NCBI RefSeq assembly: GCF_016861975.1
Contig: NZ_BOMB01000012.1
Location: 248,001 to 312,000, forward strand
Origin: Actinocatenispora rupis
GTDB taxonomy: Bacteria; Actinomycetota; Actinomycetes; Mycobacteriales; Micromonosporaceae
Direction: 5' to 3'
DNA: 64,000 nt
The notes under the pieces: model-generated
What the model was told of the DNA's origin: nothing
What the model saw: only the letters and a program-made list of their open reading frames with translations
The model's database searches: none
Position numbers and translations under genes: made by a program
Shown here: positions 8,603-16,869 of the stretch, in pieces
Numbering within the stretch: the first letter of the stretch is position 1
Layout: every line of letters starts with the position of its first letter

Positions 8603-9499
8603 TCAGATGCGGGCGAGCAGGTCGTCGAGCGCGTCCCGGATCGCGTCCGGCTGCTGCGCCTGCACGTACTGGTGGTGCGCGTCGGGCAGCACGCGCTGCA
8701 CCCCGCGCGGTACGGAAGCGGCGAGGGCGGCGTGTCCGGCGCGTACGCCGTCGAGGGCGGCGCGCATCGCCTCCGGCGACATCACCTGCGCCCAGTACGG
8801 GTTGGCGCCGCCGCAGGTCAGTACGGTCATCGGGACGTCGGGCAAGGGACCGCCGCGGCGCAGCTCGTCGTGGACGACGTCCTCGAAGTTGGCGGCCTCG
8901 GCGAGCCCGGTGCGCCAGTGCCGTACGTGGTACTCGACGAGCGCGGCGCGCAGCGGCTCCGGCCACTCCGCGTACAGCGCGGCGAGCGGCGCGCGGGACG
9001 CCGCCAGCTGCTCGGCGGTGGGCTCGGGCAGAGTGCCCGCGTCGCGGTCCCGCCGCATCCGTTCGAAGATCTCCGCCACGTCCGCAGGCAGGTGGTCCAT
9101 CGCGTCCTCGTACCCGGGGTCGACGAGCAGCAGGCCGGCCACGTCGGCGCCGAACCGCTGCGCGAAGCGCCGGGCGTACGACCCGCCCAGCGAGTGACCC
9201 ACCAGCACGTACGGCCCCGGTACGCCGGCGGTGTGCAGCAGCGCGCGCAGTTCGTCGGTGACCGCGTCGGTGCCGCGGGGCAGGTCGACGGGGTCGCTCC
9301 AGCCGGTGCCGGCCCGGTCGTACAGGACGCTGGTGGTGCGGGCGGCGGCGCGCTCGTGCACGGCCCAGAAGTCGAGCCCGACGAGGCCGGCGCCGGGGAG
9401 GAACACGACCGCGGGCCCGCCCTCGCCGGCCCGGTGCAGCACCAGCCGCGTGCCGCCCACCTCGTACGGCCGGCCGATCGGCGGTTCGTCGGTCGCCAT
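8603..9499 (-). CDS. Alpha/beta hydrolase
   Basis: A 298-residue alpha/beta-hydrolase fold protein. The nucleophile elbow is GHSLGG with Ser103. An oxyanion-type FLPGAGL stretch lies near residue 33, an LLLVDPGYED acid strand is in the middle, and a late His is in DAHHQYV. The ATG at 9499 is preceded by GGGAGGTGC. It is divergent from the regulator at 9561, with a perfect palindrome between them, so it is probably the regulated target. The substrate is not identifiable. Confidence 0.9.
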   Translation of the reverse strand: MATDEPPIGRPYEVGGTRLVLHRAGEGGPAVVFLPGAGLVGLDFWAVHERAAARTTSVLYDRAGTGWSDPVDLPRGTDAVTDELRALLHTAGVPGPYVLVGHSLGGSYARRFAQRFGADVAGLLLVDPGYEDAMDHLPADVAEIFERMRRDRDAGTLPEPTAEQLAASRAPLAALYAEWPEPLRAALVEYHVRHWRTGLAEAANFEDVVHDELRRGGPLPDVPMTVLTCGGANPYWAQVMSPEAMRAALDGVRAGHAALAASVPRGVQRVLPDAHHQYVQAQQPDAIRDALDDLLARI

Positions 9500-9514
9500 G
9501 CTGCACCTCCCGAT

Positions 9515-9552
9515 TGATTCCAACTTTGGGAACGGTACCAGATGTGGAATCA
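9515..9552. promoter_or_regulatory. Inverted repeat between hydrolase and HTH regulator
   Basis: TGATTCCA (9515-9522) and TGGAATCA (9545-9552) form a perfect 8-bp inverted repeat with 22 bp between the arms, and GGTACC lies near its centre. The 61-bp divergent spacer holds little else, so this is the likely operator and promoter zone for both genes. Confidence 0.65.
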
Positions 9553-9560
9553 TCGGCGCC

Positions 9561-10094
9561 ATGGACACCGTGGAGCTGGTCGCGCATCCGGTCCGGCTGC
9601 GCATCGTGCACGCCCTCTCCGGCGGGCAGTCCCGCACGACCGCGGAACTGTGCGCGCGGCTGCCCGACATCCCGCGCACCACCGCGTACCGGCACGTGGC
9701 GCTGCTCGTCGACGGCGGCGTACTGGAGGTCGTGGACGAGCGGCGGGTGCGCGGCGCCGTCGAGCGCAGCTACCGGCTGCGCCGCGACCGGGCGGTCATC
9801 GACGCCGACACCGCCGCCGCGGCCACCCCGGACGAGCACCGGCGGATCTTCGCCGCGGCGATGGCGGTGCTGCTCGCCGAGTTCGACACGTACCTGGGGC
9901 GGGCGGACGCGGACCCGGGCGCCGATCTCGTCGGCTACCGGCAGCACGCGCTGTGGCTGGACCCGGACGAGCTGGCCGCGCTGATCGCCGACCTGCGCGC
10001 CGCGATCCTGCCCCGGCTCGCGCACACACCGGGCGACGGGCGCCGGCAGTACCTGCTGAGTCCGGTGCTGTTCCCGGTCGGTTCGGCCGACTGA
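9561..10094 (+). CDS. Winged-helix transcriptional regulator (ArsR-like)
   Basis: A 177-residue protein. It starts MDTVELVAHPVRLRIVHALS, the opening of ArsR/HTH_20-type winged helices, and the recognition region reads RTTAYRHVALLVDGGVLEV. The C-terminal half (residues 85-177) is helical and ends RQYLLSPVLFPVGSAD. ATG 9561 fits the family start. A truncated paralogue lies at 7455-7901, so the region once held two copies. Autoregulation through the inverted repeat just upstream is inferred. Confidence 0.88.
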   Translation: MDTVELVAHPVRLRIVHALSGGQSRTTAELCARLPDIPRTTAYRHVALLVDGGVLEVVDERRVRGAVERSYRLRRDRAVIDADTAAAATPDEHRRIFAAAMAVLLAEFDTYLGRADADPGADLVGYRQHALWLDPDELAALIADLRAAILPRLAHTPGDGRRQYLLSPVLFPVGSAD

Positions 10095-10194
10095 CGCCGA
10101 TCCCGCCCGTTCCGGCGGCGGCCGGACGCCGGGGAGTACGTGTGTCCGATGTGGACATAGCACGGAATCGCCGGTACACCAGGGCATCCGCGCC

Positions 10195-10200
10195 TAGCGT
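10195..10200 (+). promoter_or_regulatory. Putative -10 box for the DUF4232 gene
   Basis: TAGCGT ends 6 bp before the ATG at 10207. This spacing fits transcription starting at or next to the start codon, i.e. a leaderless mRNA, which is common in actinomycetes. No clear -35 box is visible. Confidence 0.5.
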
Positions 10201-10206
10201 GGGGTC

Positions 10207-10725
10207 ATGCGGGTACGGACGGCGGCGCTGGCGGTACTGGTCGCGGCGGCGGGCGCGGTGGTCGCGCCGGCCGTGGCGCACGCGGCGCCGGTGTGCCAGG
10301 GCAGCCGGCTCTCGGTCGGCCAGAACCTCGACGGCCACCAGGAGGGCATGCTGCACCGCGGCGTGGACGTCACGGTGACCAACGCCGGCCACGACCCCTG
10401 CGTACTCGACGGGTATCTCGGGATCGCGCTGCTCGACCGCGACGGCCACCCGCTCGCCACGACCGTCCACAAGGGACCGACGTACTTCGAGAGCGACCCA
10501 GGGCCGCGCGCGATCACGGTGCCGCCGGACACGACGCTGGCGGCGGATCTCGCGTGGCGGTTGCCTTCCGCGCCAAGCGATCCGCACGTGACGCCGGCGT
10601 ACCTGCGAGTGACGACGCCGGGCGCGACGGACGGCGCGTTCACGGTGCCGTTCGCGGTGGGCCCGGTCTACCGGGGCGATCTGGACACGACCGCGCTGTC
10701 CCCGTTCACCGGCCCGCGCCCCTGA
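10207..10725 (+). CDS. Secreted DUF4232 domain protein
   Basis: A 172-residue protein with a signal peptide (about residues 1-27, ending AVAHAAP). The mature domain has the DUF4232 pattern: a Cys in PVCQGSRL, VTVTNAGHDPCVLDGYLGI with the second Cys, and a beta-sandwich ending AVGPVYRG. The two cysteines may form a disulfide. The function of DUF4232 proteins is not established; many are lipoproteins or secreted. Its 3' end overlaps the convergent TetR gene by 20 bp. Confidence 0.85.
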   Translation: MRVRTAALAVLVAAAGAVVAPAVAHAAPVCQGSRLSVGQNLDGHQEGMLHRGVDVTVTNAGHDPCVLDGYLGIALLDRDGHPLATTVHKGPTYFESDPGPRAITVPPDTTLAADLAWRLPSAPSDPHVTPAYLRVTTPGATDGAFTVPFAVGPVYRGDLDTTALSPFTGPRP

Positions 10726-11329
10726 CGTACGCGCCGGCGCGGGCGGCGGTGGTGACGGCCTCGGCCGCGCGGTCGGCGACGGCCACGCTGAGCGGCAGCG
10801 CCGTGGTGAGCATCCGGTAGTACAGCGGGGCGGAGACGGCGCGCACCACCTCGTCGGCGTCCGTACCGGCGGGGACCTCGCCGCGGTCGAGCGCGTCGGT
10901 GACGCAGGGCGCCCACTCGGCGACCCGGGCGGCGTAGAAGCGGTGCAGCGCGCCGGCGGTCTCGGGCGCGCTGATCGACGCGGCGATGACGGCGCGGAAC
11001 AGCGGGCCCTGCCGTCGGTCGGCGAGCGTACGGCGGACCAGCCGGGCGTTCGCGGTCAGGTCGCCGAGCAGGGTGCCGGTGTCGGCGCGCGGCGCGGACG
11101 ACTCGGCCATCTCCGCGAGCAGGTCGACGACCAGCCCGGTCACGCTCCCCCACCGCCGGTACACGGTGGTCTTGCCGACGCCGGCGCGCTGGGCGACGTC
11201 GGCGAGGTCGAGCCCGGCGTACCCGTGTTCGGCGAGGACGTCGCCGGCGGCGGTGAGCACGGCGGCGCGTACCCGGGCGGTGCGGCCGCCGGGTCGGGTG
11301 GCGCGGGCCGGGTCGGGCGTGATCTCCAT
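10706..11329 (-). CDS. TetR/AcrR family repressor
   Basis: A 207-residue protein. The N-terminal TetR helix-turn-helix reads LADVAQRAGVGKTTVYRRWGS (residues about 43-63). An all-helical ligand domain follows, of the type with a Leu/Phe-rich C-terminal dimer bundle (TetR_C_11-like). It is divergent from an aldo/keto reductase, and TTAACGG/CCGTTAA repeats lie between the two, so it probably represses that gene and itself. The last 20 bp overlap the convergent DUF4232 gene. Confidence 0.92.
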   Translation of the reverse strand: MEITPDPARATRPGGRTARVRAAVLTAAGDVLAEHGYAGLDLADVAQRAGVGKTTVYRRWGSVTGLVVDLLAEMAESSAPRADTGTLLGDLTANARLVRRTLADRRQGPLFRAVIAASISAPETAGALHRFYAARVAEWAPCVTDALDRGEVPAGTDADEVVRAVSAPLYYRMLTTALPLSVAVADRAAEAVTTAARAGAYVRGAGR

Positions 11330-11347
11330 AACGGGTCTCCAGTTCCA

Positions 11348-11407
11348 TTAACGGCCGTCGCCGTGCTAGCGTCGACCCCGAGCTTAACGGAACCACAGAA
11401 CCGTTAA
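11348..11407. promoter_or_regulatory. TetR operator and promoter region
   Basis: TTAACGG (11384-11390) and CCGTTAA (11401-11407) form a perfect inverted repeat with a 10-bp spacer. A further TTAACGG lies at 11348-11354. A -10-like TAGCGT lies at 11367-11372, so the palindrome falls just downstream of the expected transcription start of the aldo/keto reductase gene. That position suits repression. Confidence 0.7.
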
Positions 11408-11420
11408 AGAGGGAGTCGTG

Positions 11421-12458
11421 ATGGAGTACCGCCAGTTGGGGGCGTCGGGCCTGAAGGTACCGGCGCTGAGCCTCGGCGCCGGTACGTTCGGCGGCCGCGG
11501 CGACCTGTTCGGCCACTGGGGCCGTACCGACGTCGACGAGGCGCGCCGGCTCATCGACATCAGCCTCGACGCCGGCGTCACCATGTTCGACACCGCCGAC
11601 GTGTACTCGAACGGAGCGTCCGAGCAGGTCCTCGGCGCGGCGTTGAAGGGCCGCCGGGACCGGGTGATCGTGTCGACGAAGACCGGTCTGCCGATGGGCG
11701 ACGGGCCACAGGACGCCGGAACGTCGCGCGCCCGGCTGATCCGCGCCACCGAGGACGCGCTGCGCCGCCTCGACACCGACTACCTCGACCTGCTGTCGCT
11801 GCACGCGTACGACGCGGCCACCCCGGTCGAGGAAGTACTGTCCACACTGGACGATCTGGTCCGCGCCGGCAAGGTCCGGTACGTCGGGGTCTCCAACTTC
11901 GCCGGCTGGCAGCTGGCGAAATCCCTTGCCACCGCGGAGAAGTACGGCCACCCGCGGTACGTCGCGCACCAGGTGTACTACTCGCTCGTCGGGCGCGACT
12001 ACGAGTGGGACCTGATGCCGCTCGGTGCGGACGCCGGCGTCGGCGCGGTCGTGTGGAGCCCGCTCGGCTGGGGCCGCCTCACCGGCAAGGTACGCCGCGG
12101 CCACCCGCTGCCCGCCACCAGCCGTCTGCACAACACCGCCGACTACGGGCCGCCCGTCGACGACGAGCGGCTGTACCGGATCGTCGACGTGCTCGACGCG
12201 GTCGCCGCCGAGACCGGCCGCGCCGTCCCGCAGATCGCGCTGAACTGGCTGCTCACCCGGCCCACCGTCGCGTCCGTCCTGATCGGCGCCCGCAACGAGG
12301 ACCAGCTGCGGCAGAACCTCGGCGCCGTCGGCTGGTCGCTCACCGCCGACCAGCTCGCCCGGCTCGACGCGGCCAGCGCGGTCGAGGCACCGTACCCGCA
12401 CTTCCCGTACCGGCGGCAGGAGGGCTTCGCGCGCCTCAACCCGCCGCTCGCCGGCTGA
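11421..12458 (+). CDS. Aldo/keto reductase (voltage-gated K channel beta-subunit-like group)
   Basis: A 345-residue TIM-barrel oxidoreductase. The catalytic tetrad is present: Asp57 and Tyr62 in DTADVYSNG, Lys87 in VSTKTG and His128 in LLSLHAYD. NADPH-contact motifs occur late (SVLIGARNEDQL). ATG 11421 is chosen because GGGAG lies 5 bp upstream; the GTG one codon earlier is too close to that site. It is divergent from the TetR gene, which likely controls it. The substrate is unknown; detoxification of carbonyls is typical of such pairs. Confidence 0.92.
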   Translation: MEYRQLGASGLKVPALSLGAGTFGGRGDLFGHWGRTDVDEARRLIDISLDAGVTMFDTADVYSNGASEQVLGAALKGRRDRVIVSTKTGLPMGDGPQDAGTSRARLIRATEDALRRLDTDYLDLLSLHAYDAATPVEEVLSTLDDLVRAGKVRYVGVSNFAGWQLAKSLATAEKYGHPRYVAHQVYYSLVGRDYEWDLMPLGADAGVGAVVWSPLGWGRLTGKVRRGHPLPATSRLHNTADYGPPVDDERLYRIVDVLDAVAAETGRAVPQIALNWLLTRPTVASVLIGARNEDQLRQNLGAVGWSLTADQLARLDAASAVEAPYPHFPYRRQEGFARLNPPLAG

Positions 12459-12495
12459 CCCCGGAGTACCCGGAAAGTGTTGCGGGACAAGGGGA

Positions 12496-12999
12496 TCAGT
12501 CGGCGAGGCGCTCGCCGTACGCGGTGTTCAGTTCGGTCCAGCCGTGGTTCATGGCGTCCATGCCGCGGATCGGCGGGACGGGGTCGCCGTCGAGCAGGTG
12601 CTCCGCGACGTCGAGGCACAGGTGCCAGCCGGCGGCGATCTTCGACGCCCACTCAGGCTCGGCGAGCGTCTGGCGCAGCGTCAGCCGGGTGCCGCCGCCG
12701 GCCGGCGCCAGCTCCCAGCGCAGCAGGCTGTCCCCCCAGGTGTACTCCAGCAGCGTGGGCGGCTCCGACCGGCTGACGGTGGCGGCCAGGTCCTGGCCGT
12801 CCTCGCCGTCGATCATGGTGAGCGTGGCGTCGCCGGTGGCGGCGAGGTCCCGGTCCGCCGTGTACGGCGCCCACGCGGCGAGCTGCCCCGGCTCGGTCAG
12901 CGCGGCCCAGACCCGTTCGGGCGCGTGCCGCAGCTCGCGGACGAACACCAGCGCCCATCCCCCGTCGACCTCTTCGGTACGTACCTCGGCAAGGTTCAT
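12496..12999 (-). CDS. SRPBCC (AHSA1-like) protein
   Basis: A 167-residue single-domain START/AHSA1-type protein. It shows the usual order of an N-terminal FVRELRHAPERVWAALTEP helix-grip start, central beta strands (LLEYTWGDSLLRWELAP, LTLRQTL) and a long C-terminal helix ending the fold. ATG 12999 overlaps the stop of the ArsR gene (ATGA). An ArsR repressor coupled to an AHSA1 protein is a frequent pair in actinomycetes. The ligand is not known. Confidence 0.88.
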   Translation of the reverse strand: MNLAEVRTEEVDGGWALVFVRELRHAPERVWAALTEPGQLAAWAPYTADRDLAATGDATLTMIDGEDGQDLAATVSRSEPPTLLEYTWGDSLLRWELAPAGGGTRLTLRQTLAEPEWASKIAAGWHLCLDVAEHLLDGDPVPPIRGMDAMNHGWTELNTAYGERLAD

Positions 13000-13304
13000 G
13001 GTGATTCCTCCAGGTGGCGTTCCAGCGCGTCGAGGTGCTTCGTCCAGAGCCGCCGGTACGGCGCGAGCCACCGGTCGACCGCCGCGAGCCGGTCGGGTTC
13101 GAGGCGGTAGATCCGCTGCTGCGCCGCGATGCGGCAGCTGACGAAACCGGACTCCCGCAGCACCTTCAGGTGTTTGGACACGGCGGGCTGGCTCATCCCG
13201 AGCCGGTCGACCAGCTCGCCCACGCTGCGGTCGGAACTCCGCAGCGTGTCGAGGATCCGGCGTCTCGTCGGCTCGGCGAGTACGGCGAAGGCGTCCACGG
13301 GCAC
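12996..13304 (-). CDS. ArsR-family repressor
   Basis: A 102-residue protein from GTG 13304. It reads FAVLAEPTRRRILDTL, then MSQPAVSKHLKVLRESGFV, which is a classic ArsR winged helix. There are no Cys pairs for metal sensing in the recognition helix. GTG 13304 is preferred because a promoter (TTGACA at 13340-13335, AATATA at 13316-13311) would start transcription at about that base; a TTG at 13340 would lie inside the -35 box. The gene is coupled to the SRPBCC gene downstream. Confidence 0.88.
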   Translation of the reverse strand: MPVDAFAVLAEPTRRRILDTLRSSDRSVGELVDRLGMSQPAVSKHLKVLRESGFVSCRIAAQQRIYRLEPDRLAAVDRWLAPYRRLWTKHLDALERHLEESP

Positions 13305-13308
13305 GCGC

Positions 13309-13340
13309 TCTATATTCCGCTTCCGGCATATGCCTGTCAA
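13309..13340 (-). promoter_or_regulatory. Promoter with 10-bp palindrome for the ArsR gene
   Basis: On the minus strand TTGACA (13340-13335) and AATATA (13316-13311) are 18 bp apart. GGCATATGCC, a perfect palindrome, lies at 13325-13334 in the spacer, where a bound repressor would block RNA polymerase. Autoregulation by the ArsR protein is the natural reading. Confidence 0.65.
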
Positions 13341-13363
13341 GGACTATAGACGGCCGATGGGCG

Positions 13364-13936
13364 CTACGCCTGCCCTGGGCTGTACACGTGCGGCGTCCGG
13401 CCGAGGAACGCCAGCAGCCGGCGGCCCGGCGCCGCCGACGGCGCCACCCGAGCAGGCGGCCCGAACCGGTACGGCCGGTCCTCGTCGGTCACCAGCAGCG
13501 GCGCGAACCGCAGCAGCTCCGCCGCCAGCTCGTCCGGTATCGCCCGGTCCGCGCCGCACGCCTCGGCCACGTCCCAGCCGTGTACCGCGATCTCCAGGGC
13601 GCCCGTCGCCGCGACGATCCGGGTGGCCAGCGGCTGCCCCGCCACCGACGTACGGTCCGGCACGCCCGTCGCCGCCCACACCCCGAGCAGCCGGCACGCG
13701 CGCGAGCGCACCGCCGCCACCGGATCCGCACCCGCGTCGTACGACGGGGTCAGCGCCACCCGGCCGGCCTCGACCGCCTCCGCCAGCGAGCCGAGCGAGT
13801 CGTACATGTGCTCCAGGAGCTGGCGCAGCGACCAGGCGGGGCACGGCGTGGGCGCGTCGAGGGAGTCGTCGGTGACGAGGTGCAGGCTGCCGAGGGTGTA
13901 CCCGATCGAACGTTCCAGCAGGTCCAGTCCCGTCAT
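13364..13936 (-). CDS. TIGR03086-type metal-binding protein (DinB/MDMPI fold)
   Basis: A 190-residue protein with the TIGR03086 signature: PTPCPAWSLRQLLEHMYDSL at about residues 30-49 (metal-ligand His in LLEHM), AVHGWDVAEACG near 120 with the other ligands, and a C-terminal FLGR motif. These relate to the mycothiol-dependent maleylpyruvate isomerase fold. The start overlaps the sigma-factor stop (ATGA). It is the third gene of a VOC / sigma / TIGR03086 operon. The enzymatic role is unknown. Confidence 0.85.
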   Translation of the reverse strand: MTGLDLLERSIGYTLGSLHLVTDDSLDAPTPCPAWSLRQLLEHMYDSLGSLAEAVEAGRVALTPSYDAGADPVAAVRSRACRLLGVWAATGVPDRTSVAGQPLATRIVAATGALEIAVHGWDVAEACGADRAIPDELAAELLRFAPLLVTDEDRPYRFGPPARVAPSAAPGRRLLAFLGRTPHVYSPGQA

Positions 13937-14922
13937 CGCGGCCCGCTCGGCAGCACCGGCGGCAGCCCGAAGGCGGCGAACAGCTCGTCGTCGAAGAACA
14001 TCGCGGTGTGCGCCACGCCCGCGTCGGTCAGCGTCAGCACCTGCACCGCGAACCGCTTGTGCGTGCCATCCACCGGATCCCGCATGTACATGGCGAAGCC
14101 GGGCGCGGCGTTCGCGCGGACCGGTACCAGCCGCATGTCGCCGGGGCCCTGCGCGGGGCACTGCCGCGCGATCAGCGCACCGACGTCCGCGGCGCCCTGG
14201 TACCACTGCGGGAACGGTGGCATCTCCCACACGGTGTCCTTGGTGAACACCGCGACGATCCGGTCGATGTCGTACGCCTCGAACGCGGCGACCCACGCGT
14301 CGAGCAGTTCGCGCTGCCGGGTGTCGGTCGGCTCGACCACGCCGTCCAGGGTCGGGGCGGCCTCGCGGAGCTGGGCGCGGGCGCGTTGCAGCGCGCTGTT
14401 GACCCCGGCGACCGTCATCCCCATCGCCTCGGCGACCTCCGCGGCACGCCACTGGAGCACCTCGCGCAGCACGAGTACGGCGCGCTGGCGTGGCGGCAGG
14501 TGCTGCAACGCCGCCACGAACGCCAGCCGTACGCTCTCGCGCGAGGTCACCACGCCGGCCGGGTCCGCCTCCAGCAGGGTGTCCGGTACCGGGGACAGCC
14601 AGGGCACCTCGTGGTTCTCGGCGATCGGCTGGTCCGGGTCGGACGCGGGGGCGCCGAGACCGGTCGGCAGCGGCCGGCGCGACCGGCCCTCCAGCGCGGT
14701 CAGGCACGCCGTCGTCGCGATCCGGTGCAGCCACGTACGCAGCGACGAGCGCCCCTCGAACCCGCCGTACGACCGCCACGCCCGCAGGTACGTCTCCTGC
14801 ACCAGGTCCTCGGCCTCGTGTACCGAGCCGAGCATCCGGTAGCAGTGCGCCAGCAGTTCCCGCCGGTACCCCTCGGCCTGCTCGGGCAGTTGCGCCGGAG
14901 CGTCCGTGTCCCCGGCGCTCAC
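13933..14922 (-). CDS. ECF-like sigma-70 factor with SnoaL-like C-terminal domain
   Basis: A 329-residue protein. Sigma region 2 is present (EAEDLVQETYLRAWRSY, residues about 36-52), as is region 4 (LPPRQRAVLVLREVLQWRA to AGVNSALQRARAQL). A SnoaL/NTF2-like domain of about 120 residues follows (EAYDIDRIVAVFTKDTVWEMP). This build matches the TIGR02960 (SigX5/SigG-like) group, whose C-terminal domain replaces a separate anti-sigma factor. The GTG start overlaps the VOC stop (GTGA). Confidence 0.9.
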   Translation of the reverse strand: MSAGDTDAPAQLPEQAEGYRRELLAHCYRMLGSVHEAEDLVQETYLRAWRSYGGFEGRSSLRTWLHRIATTACLTALEGRSRRPLPTGLGAPASDPDQPIAENHEVPWLSPVPDTLLEADPAGVVTSRESVRLAFVAALQHLPPRQRAVLVLREVLQWRAAEVAEAMGMTVAGVNSALQRARAQLREAAPTLDGVVEPTDTRQRELLDAWVAAFEAYDIDRIVAVFTKDTVWEMPPFPQWYQGAADVGALIARQCPAQGPGDMRLVPVRANAAPGFAMYMRDPVDGTHKRFAVQVLTLTDAGVAHTAMFFDDELFAAFGLPPVLPSGPR

Positions 14923-15293
14923 TGCTCGACCACCGACAGCACGTTGCCGGCCGGGTCGGTGAACCAGGCGATCAGCGGGCCGCCGCCGCGGTGGATGCCC
15001 TTCGCGTCCTGCTGCATCCCGTCGTACCGCACGAACGTGACGCCGCGCGCGGTCAGCCCGTCCACGGCGGCCTCCACGTCCGGCACCGGAAAGTTCAGGA
15101 TCGTGTACGTCGCCGGCGTGTGGTCCGGCTTCGCGTACACCAGCACGGACCGGCCGCCGGCCAGCTGCAGCCGGGCCAGCCCGGCCATCGGCTCGTCGGT
15201 CACGGTCAGGCCGAGCGTGTCGGTGTAGAACGCCTTCGCCGCGGCCAGATCGTCCACCGCGAACCCGCTGAACGCCTCGCTGTCGGTCAACAT
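14919..15293 (-). CDS. VOC (glyoxalase/bleomycin-resistance fold) protein
   Basis: A 124-residue single VOC domain with the start MLTDSEAFSGFAVDDLAAAKAFY, a central LTVTDEPMAGLARLQL strand pair and a C-terminal PAGNVLSVVEQ motif. The first gene of the VOC / sigma / TIGR03086 operon. ATG 15293 is chosen over upstream in-frame codons because GCGGGGTGG lies just before it. The function is unknown; such proteins often bind or modify small molecules. Confidence 0.88.
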   Translation of the reverse strand: MLTDSEAFSGFAVDDLAAAKAFYTDTLGLTVTDEPMAGLARLQLAGGRSVLVYAKPDHTPATYTILNFPVPDVEAAVDGLTARGVTFVRYDGMQQDAKGIHRGGGPLIAWFTDPAGNVLSVVEQ

Positions 15294-15436
15294 CACGCCA
15301 CCCCGCCTTCCTCGCACCAACTCTCCCCTGTACCGACCGTCCGGCGTGACCGAACTCATCGGTCCGCCGGCGATGACTTCACCGCAGCGTCCCGGTCGAC
15401 ACCGGAGTACGACCGGATCGACGGAGGGAAGCGGCG

Positions 15437-16867
15437 ATGAACGCCCGGACGCGATGGATGTCCCTGATCGTGCTCTGCGTGGGGATGCTGATGATCGTGC
15501 TGGACGCGACGGTGGTGAACGTGGCGCTGCCGGCGATCCAGGACTCGCTCGGCTTCACCCAGGCGGGCCTCGCGTGGGTCGTCAACGCGTACCTGATCGC
15601 GTTCGGCGGGTTGCTGCTGCTCGCGGGGCGGCTCGGCGACCTGCTGTCCCGGCGCGGGGTGTTCGTGGCCGGGCTGGCGGTGTTCACGGCCGCGTCGGTG
15701 GCCTGCGGGCTGGCGCAGAACCAGGCGATGCTGGTCGCCGCGCGGTTCGTGCAGGGTGTCGGCGGCGCGATGACCTCGGCGGTCATCCTCGGCATGATCG
15801 TCACGATGTTCCCGGGGCCGCGCGAGCAGGCCCGCGCGATCGGCGTGTACAGCTTCGTCGCGGCGGCCGGCGGCTCGGTCGGGCTGCTGGCCGGCGGCGT
15901 GCTCACCCAGCTCACCAGCTGGCACTGGATCTTCTTCATCAACATCCCGATCGGCCTGGTCACCGGGATCGCCGCGGTACGCGTGCTGCCGGCCGACGAC
16001 CGCTCGCGCGCCCGTACCGGGCTGGACCTGCCCGGCGCCATCCTGATCACCGCGGCGCTGATGGTCGGCGTCGGCACGATCGTCACCCCCACCGGCCGGT
16101 ACGCCCTCCCGCTGGCCGGTGCCGCCGTCCTGCTCCTCGCCGGCTTCCTGGTACGCGAGGCGACCGCGCGCAACCCGCTCGTACCGCTGCCGATCTTCCG
16201 GTCCGGCACGGTGTCCGGGGCGAACGCGGTGCAGGCGCTCACCATGGCCGGGATGTTCGGCGTGTTCTTCCTCGGCGCGCTCTACGTGCAACACCTGCTC
16301 GGCTACGACGCGCTCGGTACCGGCCTCGCGTTCCTGCCGACCACGACGATCATCGGCATCCTCTCCCTCCGGTACGCGGAGCGCTTCATCACCCGGTTCG
16401 GCGCGCGCACCGTGCTCGTGCCGGGTCTGGTGCTGATCGCGGCCGGGCTGGCGCTGTTCGCCCGGGTACCGGTGCACGGAAGCTACGCCACGGACGTGCT
16501 GCCGACGATGCTGCTGATCGGTACCGGGATCGGGGTGAGCGGGCCGGCGCTCGCCACGCTCGCCATGTCCGGCGCCACCACCGAGGACGCCGGCCTGGCG
16601 TCCGGGCTGGTCAACACCACCACGCAGGTCGGTTCGGCGCTCGGGCTCGCCGTCCTCGCCACCCTCTCCGCGGTCCGTACGCACGTCGCCGAGGCCGCCG
16701 GCACGCCGCACCCGGACGCGCTGGCCGCCGGGTACCGGCTGGCGTTCTGGTGCGCGGCCGGGCTGGTCGTCCTCGCGATCGGGCTCGCCCTGGTCACCCT
16801 GCGCCCGCGTCGCGCCGCCGCGACCGCCCCCGCCGAGCAGCCCGAGTACGCGACCGCCGGGTTGTGA
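15437..16867 (+). CDS. MFS drug transporter, DHA2 (14-TM) family
   Basis: A 476-residue polytopic membrane protein. TM1 carries LDATVVNVALPAI, the DHA2 motif D1. GRLGDLLSRRGVF is motif A, and GGSVGLLAGGVLTQ is motif C, which marks drug/proton antiporters. About 14 hydrophobic segments are expected. GGAGGGAA lies 7 bp before ATG 15437. It is divergent from the VOC operon and ends 2 bp from the convergent histidine kinase gene, with no room for a terminator. The substrate is unknown; multidrug export is usual. Confidence 0.92.
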   Translation: MNARTRWMSLIVLCVGMLMIVLDATVVNVALPAIQDSLGFTQAGLAWVVNAYLIAFGGLLLLAGRLGDLLSRRGVFVAGLAVFTAASVACGLAQNQAMLVAARFVQGVGGAMTSAVILGMIVTMFPGPREQARAIGVYSFVAAAGGSVGLLAGGVLTQLTSWHWIFFINIPIGLVTGIAAVRVLPADDRSRARTGLDLPGAILITAALMVGVGTIVTPTGRYALPLAGAAVLLLAGFLVREATARNPLVPLPIFRSGTVSGANAVQALTMAGMFGVFFLGALYVQHLLGYDALGTGLAFLPTTTIIGILSLRYAERFITRFGARTVLVPGLVLIAAGLALFARVPVHGSYATDVLPTMLLIGTGIGVSGPALATLAMSGATTEDAGLASGLVNTTTQVGSALGLAVLATLSAVRTHVAEAAGTPHPDALAAGYRLAFWCAAGLVVLAIGLALVTLRPRRAAATAPAEQPEYATAGL

Positions 16868-16869
16868 CC

